Assembly: GCF_006539865.1 (NCBI RefSeq)
Contig: NZ_BJNV01000044.1
Span: forward strand, 1 to 43,873
From: Zoogloea ramigera
Lineage (GTDB): Bacteria; Pseudomonadota; Gammaproteobacteria; Burkholderiales; Rhodocyclaceae
Direction: 5' to 3'
DNA: 43,873 nt
Shown here: piece by piece, positions 16,422 to 25,704 of the stretch
Layout of the letters: every line of letters begins with the position of its first letter
How positions within the stretch are numbered: the first letter of the stretch is position 1
Made by a program: the position numbers and the translations under genes
The notes under the pieces: model-generated
The model's input: the letters and a program-made list of their open reading frames with translations, nothing else
What the model was told of the DNA's origin: nothing
Databases searched by the model: none

Positions 16422-18278
16422 ATGCCGACGGTCAGAAACCTACTTCTGCCGCTCCTGCTGGCGATGCTCGTCGCGGCCTGTGCTTCCCAGCCCCGGACGC
16501 CCCCGGCAGCCAGCCACATCCGGGCCACCGAAGCGCCGGGAGATTCGGGCAGCATCCCGCCCCTGGTGCCCGACCTGCTGCCCCTGCCCCGTCCCAACCC
16601 GGCACCGCGGGCCGAAACCTACTCGGTCGTCGTCACCAACGTGCGCATCCAGGATCTCCTGTTCGCCCTCGCCCGGGACGCCAGGATCAACCTCGACATC
16701 CACCCGGGCCTCACCGGCACGATCACCATCAACGCCATCAACCAGACGCTGCCGCAGATCCTCGGGCGCCTCGCCCGCCAGGTCGACATGCGCTTCGAGC
16801 TCGACGGCCCCAATCTCGCGGTGATGCCCGACGCCCCCTTCCTGCGCACCTATCGGATCGACTACGTAAACCTCAGCCGTCAGGTTACCGGCACGGTGTC
16901 CACCAACACCCAGATCGCCACGACCGGGGCCGGCCAGCCCAGCACCGGCAATCTCAACACCCTTGCCAACGGCGGCAACGTCTCGGCAACGCGCATCGAG
17001 AACGCCTCCCGCAACCAGTTTTGGGAGTCCGTCGAAAAAAACATCCGCGACCTGCTCCGCGAAACCGACAAGCTCCTGCCCGAAGGCTCCAGCGACACCG
17101 TCATCGAGAGCGTCGAGAACGCCAGCAGCACCGGCGTCATGCCCACCGCGACACCCCGCAACCGGAACCGCGGTGGTCAGGCTCAACCGGGCAGCCTCAC
17201 CGGCAACACCACGGTCAACCCCAACCCTACGTCCAGCCAGAACAGCACGACCACCACTGTTCACAAGGCCACCTTCCGCGAAGCCGCCTCGGTGATCGCC
17301 AACCGCGAGACGGGCGTCGTCACCGTCCGCGCCACCGGCCGCCAGCACGAAAAAGTGCGTGAATTCATCGACCAGGTAATGGCCTCAGCCCGCCGCCAGG
17401 TGCTCATCGAAGCCACCATCCTCGAAGTCGGCCTGTCCGACACCTACCGGCAGGGCATCGAATGGAGCCGGCTCCTGCCCAGCGGCACCCGCTTCGGCAT
17501 CACCGGCCCCAGCCTGGGCACCGGCGCCGGCAACACCGTCACGCCGTTCAGCCTCGCCTACAGCAGCGCCGGCGGCATCGACTCAACGATCCGCCTGCTC
17601 GAAGGCTTCGGCACCGTCAAGGTGCTGTCCAGCCCCAAGCTGTCGGTCCTCAACAACCAGACCGCGGTCATAAAGGTGGTCGAGGAATACGTCTACTTCA
17701 GCGTCAAGGCCGACACCACCCAGACCACCAACGCCGGCGCCCTGACCACCGTCACCACCACCCCTCAGGCCGTCTCGGTCGGGCTCGTCATGACCGTCAC
17801 ACCCCAGGTCAGCCCCCACGACGAGATCATCCTCAACGTCCGCCCCACCATCTCCAGCATCGCCGACTTCCGCCGCGACCCGAACCCCAACATCCCCGCC
17901 GGCATCCCCAACCTGGTACCGCAGATACGCACCCGCGAGATCGAGTCCATCCTCCGCGTAGGCAACGGCGAAACCGCCATCCTCGGCGGCCTGATGGAAG
18001 ACCGGATCGACTACAAGACTGGCCGCGTACCCCTCATCGGCGCCCTGCCCATCCTCGGCGAAGCCTTCACCAACCGCGACAACGCGGTGCAAAAAACCGA
18101 GCTCGTGATCTTCCTGCGCCCGGTCGTCGTGCACGAACCCAATCTCGTCGCCAACACGCCACACCTGCGCGAGCACCTGCCGAAGGCCGACTTCTTCACC
18201 GACAAACCCGTTCCGGGCAGCCGCAACTTCCCGCCTCCCGGCCTGCCCGCCGCAGTTCCCGGAAGCTTTCTTCCATGA
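16422..18278 (+). CDS. mshL: MSHA-type pilus / type II secretion secretin, MshL-like lipoprotein
   Basis: Outer-membrane secretin, the channel through which a pilus or secreted substrate passes. The 618-residue protein has a lipoprotein signal peptide (MPTVRNLLLPLLLAMLVAAC, lipobox Cys20), an N-terminal secretin/TonB short domain (about residues 70-130; NVRIQDLLFALARDARINLDI), an Asn/Thr-rich low-complexity stretch (about 235-280), an N1-type domain and the C-terminal secretin barrel (about 325-570; VLIEATILEVGLSD, VLSSPKLSVLNNQTA, AILGGLMEDR). The stretch matches the MshL group better than PulD/PilQ because of length and the single N domain. It opens a six-gene operon and overlaps the next gene by ATGA. 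Confidence 0.88.
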   Translation: MPTVRNLLLPLLLAMLVAACASQPRTPPAASHIRATEAPGDSGSIPPLVPDLLPLPRPNPAPRAETYSVVVTNVRIQDLLFALARDARINLDIHPGLTGTITINAINQTLPQILGRLARQVDMRFELDGPNLAVMPDAPFLRTYRIDYVNLSRQVTGTVSTNTQIATTGAGQPSTGNLNTLANGGNVSATRIENASRNQFWESVEKNIRDLLRETDKLLPEGSSDTVIESVENASSTGVMPTATPRNRNRGGQAQPGSLTGNTTVNPNPTSSQNSTTTTVHKATFREAASVIANRETGVVTVRATGRQHEKVREFIDQVMASARRQVLIEATILEVGLSDTYRQGIEWSRLLPSGTRFGITGPSLGTGAGNTVTPFSLAYSSAGGIDSTIRLLEGFGTVKVLSSPKLSVLNNQTAVIKVVEEYVYFSVKADTTQTTNAGALTTVTTTPQAVSVGLVMTVTPQVSPHDEIILNVRPTISSIADFRRDPNPNIPAGIPNLVPQIRTREIESILRVGNGETAILGGLMEDRIDYKTGRVPLIGALPILGEAFTNRDNAVQKTELVIFLRPVVVHEPNLVANTPHLREHLPKADFFTDKPVPGSRNFPPPGLPAAVPGSFLP

Positions 18279-19402
18279 GCCTGCTGATCGATGTCCTGCG
18301 CAGGGCTGAGGCGGGCCAAGCCAGGCCTGCCTCGATCTGCCCGCCGCCACCCACACAGCCCCTGAGCTTCGAGCTCGAGCCCCTCGCCGAGCCGCAGCCC
18401 GCTCTGGCCCAGCCCATCCCGCCACGGTCGGCAGCGGCCCACGGGGCCACAGCGCAGACACTCCCGCCTGCCGCCCCTCCCGGGGCAAGCCCGGCGACGC
18501 CTGTGGATGCCCGCTGGCGCTATGTCGGCCTGTCAGGTTGCGTATCCGCCCTGGCCACGGTCGCCTGGTTGTGGCTGGCCTCGGCCCCTGCCGCCTCGGC
18601 CCCCGCCCACCCTGCACCGACGCCAGCACCGGCACCGACACCGACACCGGCCCCAGTTGAGCCGCCCCAGGCCCCATCCCCCATCATCCAGCCGCCTGAA
18701 GCCCCACCGGCAAGGCCACGCCCGGCCGTCGCCAGCCGCCCACTAGGCGCCACAGCACCTCGGGGCAAGGCGACACCGCTGAAGCCACCGATCCATGTCG
18801 ACCGGGCCCCGGCCGAGGCGGCTCCGTTTTCCGCCGCCCTCACCGCCGCCCACGAGGCCTACGGCGCAGGCGATCTTGCCCTTGCCCGGGCGCTCTACCG
18901 GGAAGTCCTGGCGAGCGCCCCGGACAACCCGGACGCCCTCGATGGCCTCGGCGCCATCGCGTTGCAAGATGGGCAGCACGAACTCGCCCGGCAGCTCTTC
19001 CGCCGCGCCCTCGTCGCCCACCCCCTCGACCCGGCGGCCCTGGCCGGCCTCGCCCGCACCGAGCGCCACGACCCGATGCAGGCCGAAAGCCGCCTGAAGG
19101 ACAGCCTCACCAGCCAGCCCGACGCAATCGGCACGCACCTCGCCCTCGGTGACGCCCTGGCCGCCCAGCAACGCTGGGCCGAAGCGCAACAGGCCTACTT
19201 CCAGGCCCACGCCCTCGCCCCCGGGCACCCCGACATCGCCTACAACCTGGCCGTCGCCCTCGACCACCTGGGCCAGCGCCGGCCCGCGGCGGGCTTTTAT
19301 CGCAAGGCTCTCCAGCTGGCCGACCAGCACCCCGCACGCTTCTCCCGCCATCACTGTGAAACCCGCCTGCACGCGCTGCAGGCCCAGGAGCCCAGCCCAT
19401 GA
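18275..19402 (+). CDS. MshN/GspB-like inner-membrane TPR protein
   Basis: A 375-residue bitopic protein. The first residues MSLLIDVLRRAE resemble the conserved N terminus of MshN and GspB/ExeB-type proteins. A membrane helix lies at about residues 82-104, a Pro/Ala-rich periplasmic stretch at 105-180 ([15 protein letters not shown]), and tetratricopeptide repeats from about 185 to 365 (AAHEAYGAGDLALARALYREVL, LAPGHPDIAYNLAVALDHLG). It overlaps both neighbours by 4 nt. In MSHA systems the equivalent protein links the inner-membrane complex to the secretin side; that role is inferred from order and topology. Long Pro-rich repeats make detailed alignment unreliable. Confidence 0.72.
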   Translation: MSLLIDVLRRAEAGQARPASICPPPPTQPLSFELEPLAEPQPALAQPIPPRSAAAHGATAQTLPPAAPPGASPATPVDARWRYVGLSGCVSALATVAWLWLASAPAASAPAHPAPTPAPAPTPTPAPVEPPQAPSPIIQPPEAPPARPRPAVASRPLGATAPRGKATPLKPPIHVDRAPAEAAPFSAALTAAHEAYGAGDLALARALYREVLASAPDNPDALDGLGAIALQDGQHELARQLFRRALVAHPLDPAALAGLARTERHDPMQAESRLKDSLTSQPDAIGTHLALGDALAAQQRWAEAQQAYFQAHALAPGHPDIAYNLAVALDHLGQRRPAAGFYRKALQLADQHPARFSRHHCETRLHALQAQEPSP

Positions 19403-21102
19403 CCCCCAACGCCACGCCCATCGGCCAGACCCTCATCCACCTGGGTCTGATCAGCAAGGACCAGCTCCACATCGCCCTGCGCGAGCAGGGCCGCAGCGGC
19501 GAGATCCTCGGCCGCCAGCTCGTGCGCCTCGGCTTCCTGTCCGAAACCACCCTGCGCGACGCCCTCGCCCGCAGCCTCGGCCGCCCCTGCGCCGACCTCT
19601 CCAAGCTCCTGCCCGACGCCGAAGCCCTCGCTCTCGTCCCCAGGCAGCTCGCCAAGCGCCTGCACCTCATCCCCCTCAGCTACGACGCCAGCCAGCGCCA
19701 TCTCGTCATCGCCTCCAGCGACGTCGACAACATCGTCGCCCTCGACCAGCTCCGCAACAGCCTGCCGCCCGGCACCGAGGTGGACATCCTGCTGGCCGGC
19801 GAGGCCGAGATCGCCCAGGCCAGCGACCAGCTGTATGGCCACGAGCTGTCCATCGACGGCATCCTCAACGAGATCGAGAGCGGCGAATCCGACCCCTTCG
19901 GCCAGCCGGCTCGCGGCAGCGAATACGCCCAGCCGGTGGTCCGCCTCATCGACGCCCTCCTGACCGACGCCGTCAAGCGCGGCGCCTCCGACCTGCACTT
20001 CGAGCCCGAGGCCGCCTTCCTGCGCATCCGCTACCGCATCGACGGCCTGCTGCGCCAGATCCGCGCGCTGCACAAATCCTGCTGGCCCGCGATGGCGGTG
20101 CGACTCAAGGTGATGGCCGGCCTCAACATCGCCGAAACCCGCAACCCCCAGGACGGCCGGATCTCCCTGCAGGTCAGCGGCCGGCCGGTGGATTTCCGCG
20201 TCTCCACCCAGCCCACGATCCACGGCGAAAACATCGTCCTGCGCATCCTCGACCGCCAGAAGGGCATCGTCGACCTCGACGCCCTCGGCCTCACCGACCC
20301 GCAGCTCGACCTTCTCAAGCTGATGATCGCCCGCCCCGAGGGCCTGATCCTCGTCACCGGCCCCACCGGCAGCGGCAAGACCACCACCCTCTACTCCATC
20401 CTCGGCCACATCAACGCCGAGGGCATCAACATCATGACCCTCGAGGATCCGGTCGAATACCCGATGCCGATGATCCGCCAGACCGCCGTCGCCGACGCCG
20501 CCCGCCTCGACTTCGCCAACGGCGTGCGGGCCATGCTGCGCCAGGACCCGGACGTCATCCTGGTCGGCGAGATCCGCGACGAGGACACCGCCCGCATGGC
20601 CTTCCAGGCCGCCATGACCGGCCATCAGGTCTACTCCACCCTGCACACCAGCTCGGCCATCGGCGCCATCCCGCGCCTGCTCGACATCGGCATCCTGCCC
20701 GACATCCTCGCCGGCAACGTAATCGGCATCGTCGCCCAGCGCCTCGTGCGCTGCCTGTGCCCGGCCTGCCGCGAAGCCCGCCCGGCCCACGATTACGAAA
20801 TGCGCCTGCTCGGCCTCACTGCGGCATCCGAACGCCCGCTCCTCCACGAAGCCCGCGGCTGTCCCCAGTGCGACTTCCAGGGCTACCGTGGCCGCATGGC
20901 GATCATGGAGCTCCTGCGCATGGACCCGGAGCTCGACGAGCTCGTCGCCCGCCGGGCCACCGCCCGCGAGATCCGCGAAGCCGCCAGCCGCAAGGGCTTC
21001 CGCCCCCTCGCCGACGACGGCGCCCGGCGCGTGCTCGAGGGCGCCACCACCCTCGACGAGCTGTGCCGGGTGGTCAACCTCACCGACCGCATGTCCCCAT
21101 GA
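19399..21102 (+). CDS. mshE: GspE/PilB-family assembly ATPase, MshE-like
   Basis: Cytoplasmic hexameric ATPase that powers pilin or pseudopilin assembly. The 567 residues contain an N1E/MshEN domain (about 10-150), which in MshE binds cyclic di-GMP; the segment GEILGRQLVRLGFLSETTL (35-53) fits the repeated L-rich MshEN pattern, but I cannot confirm ligand binding. Walker A GPTGSGKTTT is at 321-330, the Asp and His boxes follow, and Walker B DVILVGEIRDEDTA at 385-398. A four-cysteine zinc site is formed by C454-x2-C457 and C488-x2-C491. It overlaps both flanking genes by ATGA. Confidence 0.9.
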   Translation: MTPNATPIGQTLIHLGLISKDQLHIALREQGRSGEILGRQLVRLGFLSETTLRDALARSLGRPCADLSKLLPDAEALALVPRQLAKRLHLIPLSYDASQRHLVIASSDVDNIVALDQLRNSLPPGTEVDILLAGEAEIAQASDQLYGHELSIDGILNEIESGESDPFGQPARGSEYAQPVVRLIDALLTDAVKRGASDLHFEPEAAFLRIRYRIDGLLRQIRALHKSCWPAMAVRLKVMAGLNIAETRNPQDGRISLQVSGRPVDFRVSTQPTIHGENIVLRILDRQKGIVDLDALGLTDPQLDLLKLMIARPEGLILVTGPTGSGKTTTLYSILGHINAEGINIMTLEDPVEYPMPMIRQTAVADAARLDFANGVRAMLRQDPDVILVGEIRDEDTARMAFQAAMTGHQVYSTLHTSSAIGAIPRLLDIGILPDILAGNVIGIVAQRLVRCLCPACREARPAHDYEMRLLGLTAASERPLLHEARGCPQCDFQGYRGRMAIMELLRMDPELDELVARRATAREIREAASRKGFRPLADDGARRVLEGATTLDELCRVVNLTDRMSP

Positions 21103-22301
21103 CACCCTATGCCTACCGGGCCGTCGGCCCCGGCGGGCAGATCGTCCGCGGCCGGCTCGACGCCCGCGACCTGCCCGACCTCGAACGCCGCCTCGCCCGG
21201 CTCGGCCTCGAGCTCCTCCGCGGCAAGCCGGCCATCGCGCTGCAGCTGCCCGGCCGCCCGGCCATCCCCCGGCGCGAGCTGATCAACTTCTGCTTCCACC
21301 TCGAGCAGTTCCTGCAAGCCGGCGTGCCCATCCTCGACAGCCTCGCCGACCTGCGCGACTCGCTCGACCACCCGCGCTTCCGCCCCGTCGTCGCCAACCT
21401 CATCACCGCCATCGAAGGCGGCCAGAGCCTCTCCGAAGCCCTCTTGCAGCACCCCCAGGTGTTCGACGGCGTCTTCTGCAGCCTCGTCCGGGCTGGCGAA
21501 CAAGCGGGCGAGCTGCCCCGCGTGCTGCGCGCCCTCGCCGCCGCCCTCAAGCGCGACGACGAACTCGCCGCCTTCACCCGGCGCATCGCCATCTATCCGC
21601 TCATCGTCTGCGCGGTGATCCTCGCCGCCATCGGCGTCGCCCTGATCTACGTGGTGCCGGAGCTCGCCCGCCTGTTCCAGACCGTTGGCCAGGCGCTGCC
21701 GCTGCAAACGCGCATCCTCATCGCGCTCTCCGGCTTTGTGCGCGGCTACGGCTGGCTGCTCGTCCTGGCGGTGGTCGCCGGCACGCTCGCCTTCCGCCAC
21801 GCCCTCGCCACCCGGCCCAGCCTCCGGCATGACGTCGACGCCCTCAAGCTGCGCCTGCCGCTCCTCGGCGAAGTCCGCCGCAAGCTCATCCTCGCCCGCT
21901 TCACCGGCCTCTTCGCCATGATGTACGCCTCCGGCATCACCATCATCGACGCCCTCCGGGCCGCCGAAGACGTGGTCGGCAACACCGCCCTCAAGGCTGG
22001 CCTGCAGCAGGCCGGCCGGCGCATCGAGCAAGGCGCCGGGCTCTCCGAGGCCTTCGCCGGCGTCGAGCTCTTCCCGCCGCTGGTCACCCGCATGCTGCGC
22101 GTCGGCGAAAGCACCGGCGCCCTCGACCAGGCCCTCTCCAACGTCAGCTACTTTTACGAACGGGACGTCCGCGAAGCCATCGAGCGCCTCCAGGCCAGCA
22201 TCGAACCGGCCCTCACCGTCATCCTCGGCCTGCTCCTGCTGGCCGTGATGAGCGCGGTGATGCTGCCCATCTACGACATCGTCAGCCGCATGAAGCTTTG
22301 A
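21099..22301 (+). CDS. mshG: GspF/PilC-family platform protein, MshG-like
   Basis: Polytopic inner-membrane protein on which the pilus assembles. It has 400 residues with the two repeated GspF domains (about 65-185 and 270-390) and membrane helices near 165-190, 205-230 and 370-395. Family landmarks are FCFHLEQFLQAGVPILDSL, GGQSLSEAL, RMLRVGESTGALDQAL and the C-terminal VMLPIYDIVS. The ATG at 21099 overlaps the mshE stop; the frame stays open far upstream only because of high GC, and that part is antisense-like noise. It is followed by a 4-nt TTGA overlap with the next gene. Confidence 0.9.
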   Translation: MTPYAYRAVGPGGQIVRGRLDARDLPDLERRLARLGLELLRGKPAIALQLPGRPAIPRRELINFCFHLEQFLQAGVPILDSLADLRDSLDHPRFRPVVANLITAIEGGQSLSEALLQHPQVFDGVFCSLVRAGEQAGELPRVLRALAAALKRDDELAAFTRRIAIYPLIVCAVILAAIGVALIYVVPELARLFQTVGQALPLQTRILIALSGFVRGYGWLLVLAVVAGTLAFRHALATRPSLRHDVDALKLRLPLLGEVRRKLILARFTGLFAMMYASGITIIDALRAAEDVVGNTALKAGLQQAGRRIEQGAGLSEAFAGVELFPPLVTRMLRVGESTGALDQALSNVSYFYERDVREAIERLQASIEPALTVILGLLLLAVMSAVMLPIYDIVSRMKL

Positions 22302-23788
22302 CCATGGCCGAGCGCCACATACTTTACCTCGACAGCACCGGTCTCCAGATCGCCCGCGTCAGTCGGGGCCAGGTCAGCCTCGAAAAGCACCTCGACCCCG
22401 CCGACGGCCCGCCGGCGCTGGCCACCTGGCTGCGCGGAAACCCCAAGGTCCGCTGCATCCTGCTCACCGACCTGCCCGACGAGAGCTATCACCTCGAAGC
22501 CCTGCCCCCCGTGGGCCGACGCGACCGGCGCCAGCTCATCGCCCGCCGCCAGGCCCAGCTCCGGCTCGATACGCCCTACATCACCCACCAATCCCTCGGC
22601 CGCAGCGCCGAAGCCCAGGCCGGCGGGGCGCCGCACGAAAAGCTCCTATTCGCCGCGATCAACCGCCCGGCCGCCCTGCAAACCTGGCTGGCGGCGTTCC
22701 AGCAGAGCCAGCGGGCCCTCGACGGCGTGCATCTGGCATCTCACGTCGCCACCCACCTGGCGCCCCAGCTCCCCGGCTTGCCGCCCCTGGCCCTGCTGGT
22801 CTGGGCAAGCCCAACCGGCCTGCGGGTGTCCTGCCTCAACGCCGGCCAGCTGCGCTTCAGCCGCCTCACCCCGGCAAGCGCCGCGGCCGGCGCCGAACCC
22901 TGGCAGACATGCCACGACGAAACCCGGCGCACCCACCAATATCTCGTCGGCCAGCGCGCCATCGATCGAAACCAGCCCACGCCGGTTTACGTGCTCGCCC
23001 ACCCGCGGGACCACGCAGCGCTGGCCAGCGCCTGCCGAGACACCGGCGAGCTCCAATTCCAGGCCATCGACCTGCCAGCCCTCGCCAGGCGCTGTGGCCT
23101 CCACAGCCCCATCGAAGACTCCGACAGCCTGCCGCTCCTTCTCCATCTGGCCAGTCGCAGCCGGCGCCTGCCGCAACTCGCCCCCTCTGCGCTGTGCCGG
23201 CCGCAGCATCTGCTCGCCCCCACGACCGCCCTCGGCGCACTTGCCGCCGCATTGCTGGCAGGCAGCCTGGTGGTCACCGCCCACAACCTGCTCGAAGCAA
23301 ACCAGCTGCGCCAGCAGGCCGACTCGGCCCTCGCCGAAAGCCTTGCCGAAGAAGCCCGGGCCCGCAGCCTGCAGGGCACCGCACCGCGGCTGCCGCTCCC
23401 CGGCGATGCGCTCAAGGCCGACCTCGCGCGGCTCACCGCGCTGCAGCCCTTCAGCACCGGCCTGATGGCCTTCCTGCACCGTCTCGCCGACGCCCTGGAC
23501 ACGCTGCCCGGCGTTGAGCTGACGGCGCTCGAATGGGCCCTCACCCCCGACACACCCCAGCCCGGCGCCACCGCAATCATCGAGCTTCGGCTCGCCGCAA
23601 CCCGGAGCGCCCGCCCCGACCTCATCCGGCACCTGCTCACCACGCTGCACCACCACACCGGGAGCTCGGCCCACGGCCAGGCGGCCAGCCCCCTGGACGA
23701 CCAAAGCCCCATCCACTCACCCGGCGGCCAGGCCGACGCCGACGGTCGGCAGGTCATCCGCCTAGAACTGCCCGTCAGCCCCCCATGA
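22298..23788 (+). CDS. GspL/MshI-like inner-membrane scaffold protein
   Basis: A 496-residue bitopic protein. The first ~300 residues are cytoplasmic and resemble a divergent actin-like (PilM/GspL) fold (HILYLDSTGLQIARV at the start, later LALLVWASPTGLRVSCL). A single membrane helix lies at about 306-328 and a coiled, Ala/Leu-rich segment leads to a periplasmic domain (about 370-496; FLHRLADALDTLPGVELTALEW) that resembles GspL/PilN. Start: TTG at 22298 overlapping the mshG stop, or the ATG two codons later (22304). Sequence similarity is weak, so the call leans on topology and on the position between the platform gene and the GspM-like gene. Confidence 0.68.
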   Translation: MTMAERHILYLDSTGLQIARVSRGQVSLEKHLDPADGPPALATWLRGNPKVRCILLTDLPDESYHLEALPPVGRRDRRQLIARRQAQLRLDTPYITHQSLGRSAEAQAGGAPHEKLLFAAINRPAALQTWLAAFQQSQRALDGVHLASHVATHLAPQLPGLPPLALLVWASPTGLRVSCLNAGQLRFSRLTPASAAAGAEPWQTCHDETRRTHQYLVGQRAIDRNQPTPVYVLAHPRDHAALASACRDTGELQFQAIDLPALARRCGLHSPIEDSDSLPLLLHLASRSRRLPQLAPSALCRPQHLLAPTTALGALAAALLAGSLVVTAHNLLEANQLRQQADSALAESLAEEARARSLQGTAPRLPLPGDALKADLARLTALQPFSTGLMAFLHRLADALDTLPGVELTALEWALTPDTPQPGATAIIELRLAATRSARPDLIRHLLTTLHHHTGSSAHGQAASPLDDQSPIHSPGGQADADGRQVIRLELPVSPP

Positions 23789-24396
23789 TCGCCCTCGCCT
23801 CACCCCTCGCCCGCCTGCGGCGCCCGCTGATCACGGGCGCGCTCGCCCTGCTTGCCGGCAGTGCGCTACTGCTGTGGAGCCAGGCCGAGCGCCACGACGC
23901 CGAAGCCACGCTCCGGCTGCACACCAACCGTCTCACCCAGGCCCGGGCGCTGCACCAGGCTGCCCGCGAAGCCGACGCGGCCGCCCGCGACGGTCTCCGC
24001 CTGCTCGAGACCCTGCGCGGCGCCGGCCTGCTGGAAGCCCCCGACCGCCAGGCCTGGCAGCGGCACATCCTAGGGCTGCAAGGCAAACTCGGGCTGGAGA
24101 AGCTGGAGTGGGAAATCGCTCCATTCAAACCCGCCGCAGCCCAAAGCAATGGCGCCCCCGCCGAGCAGCCTTCAGCCTTGCATCTCACCACCTTGCACCT
24201 GAAAGGCGAAGTCGCCCACGAAGGCCGCCTTCTCCCGCTCCTTGAGCGCCCGGGCAGCCAAGGCGGCGGGCTTTTCCTGCCCCGCCGTTGCCGGATCGCC
24301 CGCAACCAGCCGGAGCCCGATGCCGTCGACAGCCCCGTACTTACAGCAGACTGCGAGATCGACTGGATCTTTCTGCGGCTACCCGCTACCCCCTGA
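23785..24396 (+). CDS. GspM/MshJ/PilO-like inner-membrane protein
   Basis: A 203-residue bitopic protein: short cytoplasmic N terminus, membrane helix at about residues 14-31, a coiled-coil segment (about 36-75; AERHDAEATLRLHTNRL), then a small periplasmic domain. The size, topology and place directly after a GspL-like gene fit GspM, MshJ or PilO, which pair with the GspL-type protein in the inner-membrane platform. I see no diagnostic motif, so the assignment is by context. It closes the run of 4-nt-overlapping genes; the next gene starts 69 nt later. Confidence 0.6.
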   Translation: MIALASPLARLRRPLITGALALLAGSALLLWSQAERHDAEATLRLHTNRLTQARALHQAAREADAAARDGLRLLETLRGAGLLEAPDRQAWQRHILGLQGKLGLEKLEWEIAPFKPAAAQSNGAPAEQPSALHLTTLHLKGEVAHEGRLLPLLERPGSQGGGLFLPRRCRIARNQPEPDAVDSPVLTADCEIDWIFLRLPATP

Positions 24397-24465
24397 TGCC
24401 CCGGCGGCATGGACAGGCGACGCCGTGCTCTGCAAAATCAAGGCTTGCGCCTCACCGGAGTGGTC

Positions 24466-25668
24466 ATGACGCCCAAGAAAATCCTGCTGATGGCCCACGA
24501 CGTCACCTTGGCGCACCTGGGCCGCCCGCTCCGCCTCGCCGAATTCCTGATCGCCGACGGCCACGATGTCACCCTCGCTGCCTCCGCCGAGTCAGCCCGC
24601 TTCCTGAAAGACTTTCCCGGTCGGGTGCACACGCTAGCCCCCACCGGCAAGGCCCGCTTCATCGACAACCTGGCCAAGGGCCGGCCCGTATTCGATTTCG
24701 AAAGCCTCAAAGGTTTTGCGGAAGAAGACGAAGCCCTTCTGACGGCCCTGCGCCCCGATCTCGTCATCGGCGACTTCCGTATCACCCTCTCGATTTCCGC
24801 GCGGCGAGCCGGCATTCCGTACGCGACCATCACCAATGCGTACTGGCATCCTGCGCTAGAGCCGCGCTTTGTCGTCCCGGACCTACCCATCGTGCGCTGC
24901 TTCGGGGTCCGCATCGCGCAGCGGCTATTCGACCTGGCACGGCCCATGGCTTTCGCATACCACGCCAGACCGATGAATGCGCTGCGTCGCCACTACGGCC
25001 TGCCCTCCATCGGCCATGACCTTCGCCGCATTTACACGGATGCAGACCTGGCGCTATTCAGCGACATCCCCGAAACATACGGAATCCAGGAAGACAGCAT
25101 TCCCAACGGGCTTTTTCTGGGGCCACTGAGCTGGTCCCCCAACATCCCGCTGCCTGACTGGTGGAGTCGTCTGGATCCGGAGCGTCCAACCATCTACGTC
25201 ACCCTTGGCAGCTCGGGCGACCCGGCACTCCTCCCCAGGCTGACCGCCAAGCTATGCGAGCTGGAAGCCCAGGTGCTGGTTTCCACCGCCGGCGCAGAGC
25301 CGCTCGCCAACCACGACTCAGTGTTCTGCAGCGCCTATCTACCAGGGAATCAAGCCGCCGCGCGGGCCGATCTGGTCGTATGCAACGGAGGCAGCCCAAC
25401 GACCTTCCAGGCACTGTCAGAAGGTGTCCCCGTGCTCGGAATCCCCGGCAATCTGGACCAGTTCCTCAACATGCACTATCTCGAGCGCTACGGCGTTGCA
25501 AGAACGCTGCGAGCTCACCAGCTATCCGGGCACTCGGTTCAGGACACGATTGGCGCCATGCTGGCAGGGGATCCTTGGCGCGAAGCCGCAAAACGCCTGC
25601 GCCAAGTCATTGCGACTTACAACACGGCAGAGCGCACGGCCACCGGGATCGCCCGCTTTCTGAGCTGA
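24466..25668 (+). CDS. GT1-family (UGT/MGT-like) glycosyltransferase
   Basis: A 400-residue soluble GT-B fold enzyme. The N-terminal half starts KKILLMAHDVTLAHLGRPL, an acceptor-domain pattern with a His after the first strand. The C-terminal half has the nucleotide-sugar site region TIYVTLGSSGDPALL and the CNGGSPTTFQALSEGVPVLG motif (about residues 305-324) followed by PGNLDQFLN, typical of UDP-glycosyltransferases. The ATG at 24466 has a GGAG ribosome binding site 7 nt away and is preferred over a start 19 codons upstream. The donor, acceptor and pathway cannot be deduced. Its lower GC than the msh-like genes and its lone position beside a transposase scar hint at separate ancestry. Confidence 0.82.
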   Translation: MTPKKILLMAHDVTLAHLGRPLRLAEFLIADGHDVTLAASAESARFLKDFPGRVHTLAPTGKARFIDNLAKGRPVFDFESLKGFAEEDEALLTALRPDLVIGDFRITLSISARRAGIPYATITNAYWHPALEPRFVVPDLPIVRCFGVRIAQRLFDLARPMAFAYHARPMNALRRHYGLPSIGHDLRRIYTDADLALFSDIPETYGIQEDSIPNGLFLGPLSWSPNIPLPDWWSRLDPERPTIYVTLGSSGDPALLPRLTAKLCELEAQVLVSTAGAEPLANHDSVFCSAYLPGNQAAARADLVVCNGGSPTTFQALSEGVPVLGIPGNLDQFLNMHYLERYGVARTLRAHQLSGHSVQDTIGAMLAGDPWREAAKRLRQVIATYNTAERTATGIARFLS

Positions 25669-25677
25669 AACAAGAAA

Positions 25678-25704
25678 CGGCCGGACATGTTTCACACATG
25701 GCCG
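25678..25704. repeat. Inverted repeat upstream of the PEP-CTERM gene
   Basis: CGGCC..ACATGT and ACATGGCCG form a dyad with a 5-nt loop just after the glycosyltransferase gene. There is no T tract on the plus strand, so it is a poor terminator for that gene. It lies about 110-135 nt upstream of the sigma-54-type promoter, where activator sites usually sit. Either reading is tentative. Confidence 0.4.

Noticed and set aside
19149-21098. Upstream extension of the mshG frame over 650 codons
   Set aside because: It lies entirely over mshE in another frame and is Pro/Arg/His-rich; the GspF-type domain begins only after the ATG at 21099.
19351-21105. 584-codon minus-strand open frame opposite mshE
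   Set aside because: Shadow of the ATPase gene; Gly/Ala/Asp-rich with no family match.
25678-25704. Dyad after the glycosyltransferase gene as its terminator
   Set aside because: The plus strand has AAAACC instead of T residues after the stem, so standard intrinsic termination is unlikely; kept only as a repeat.
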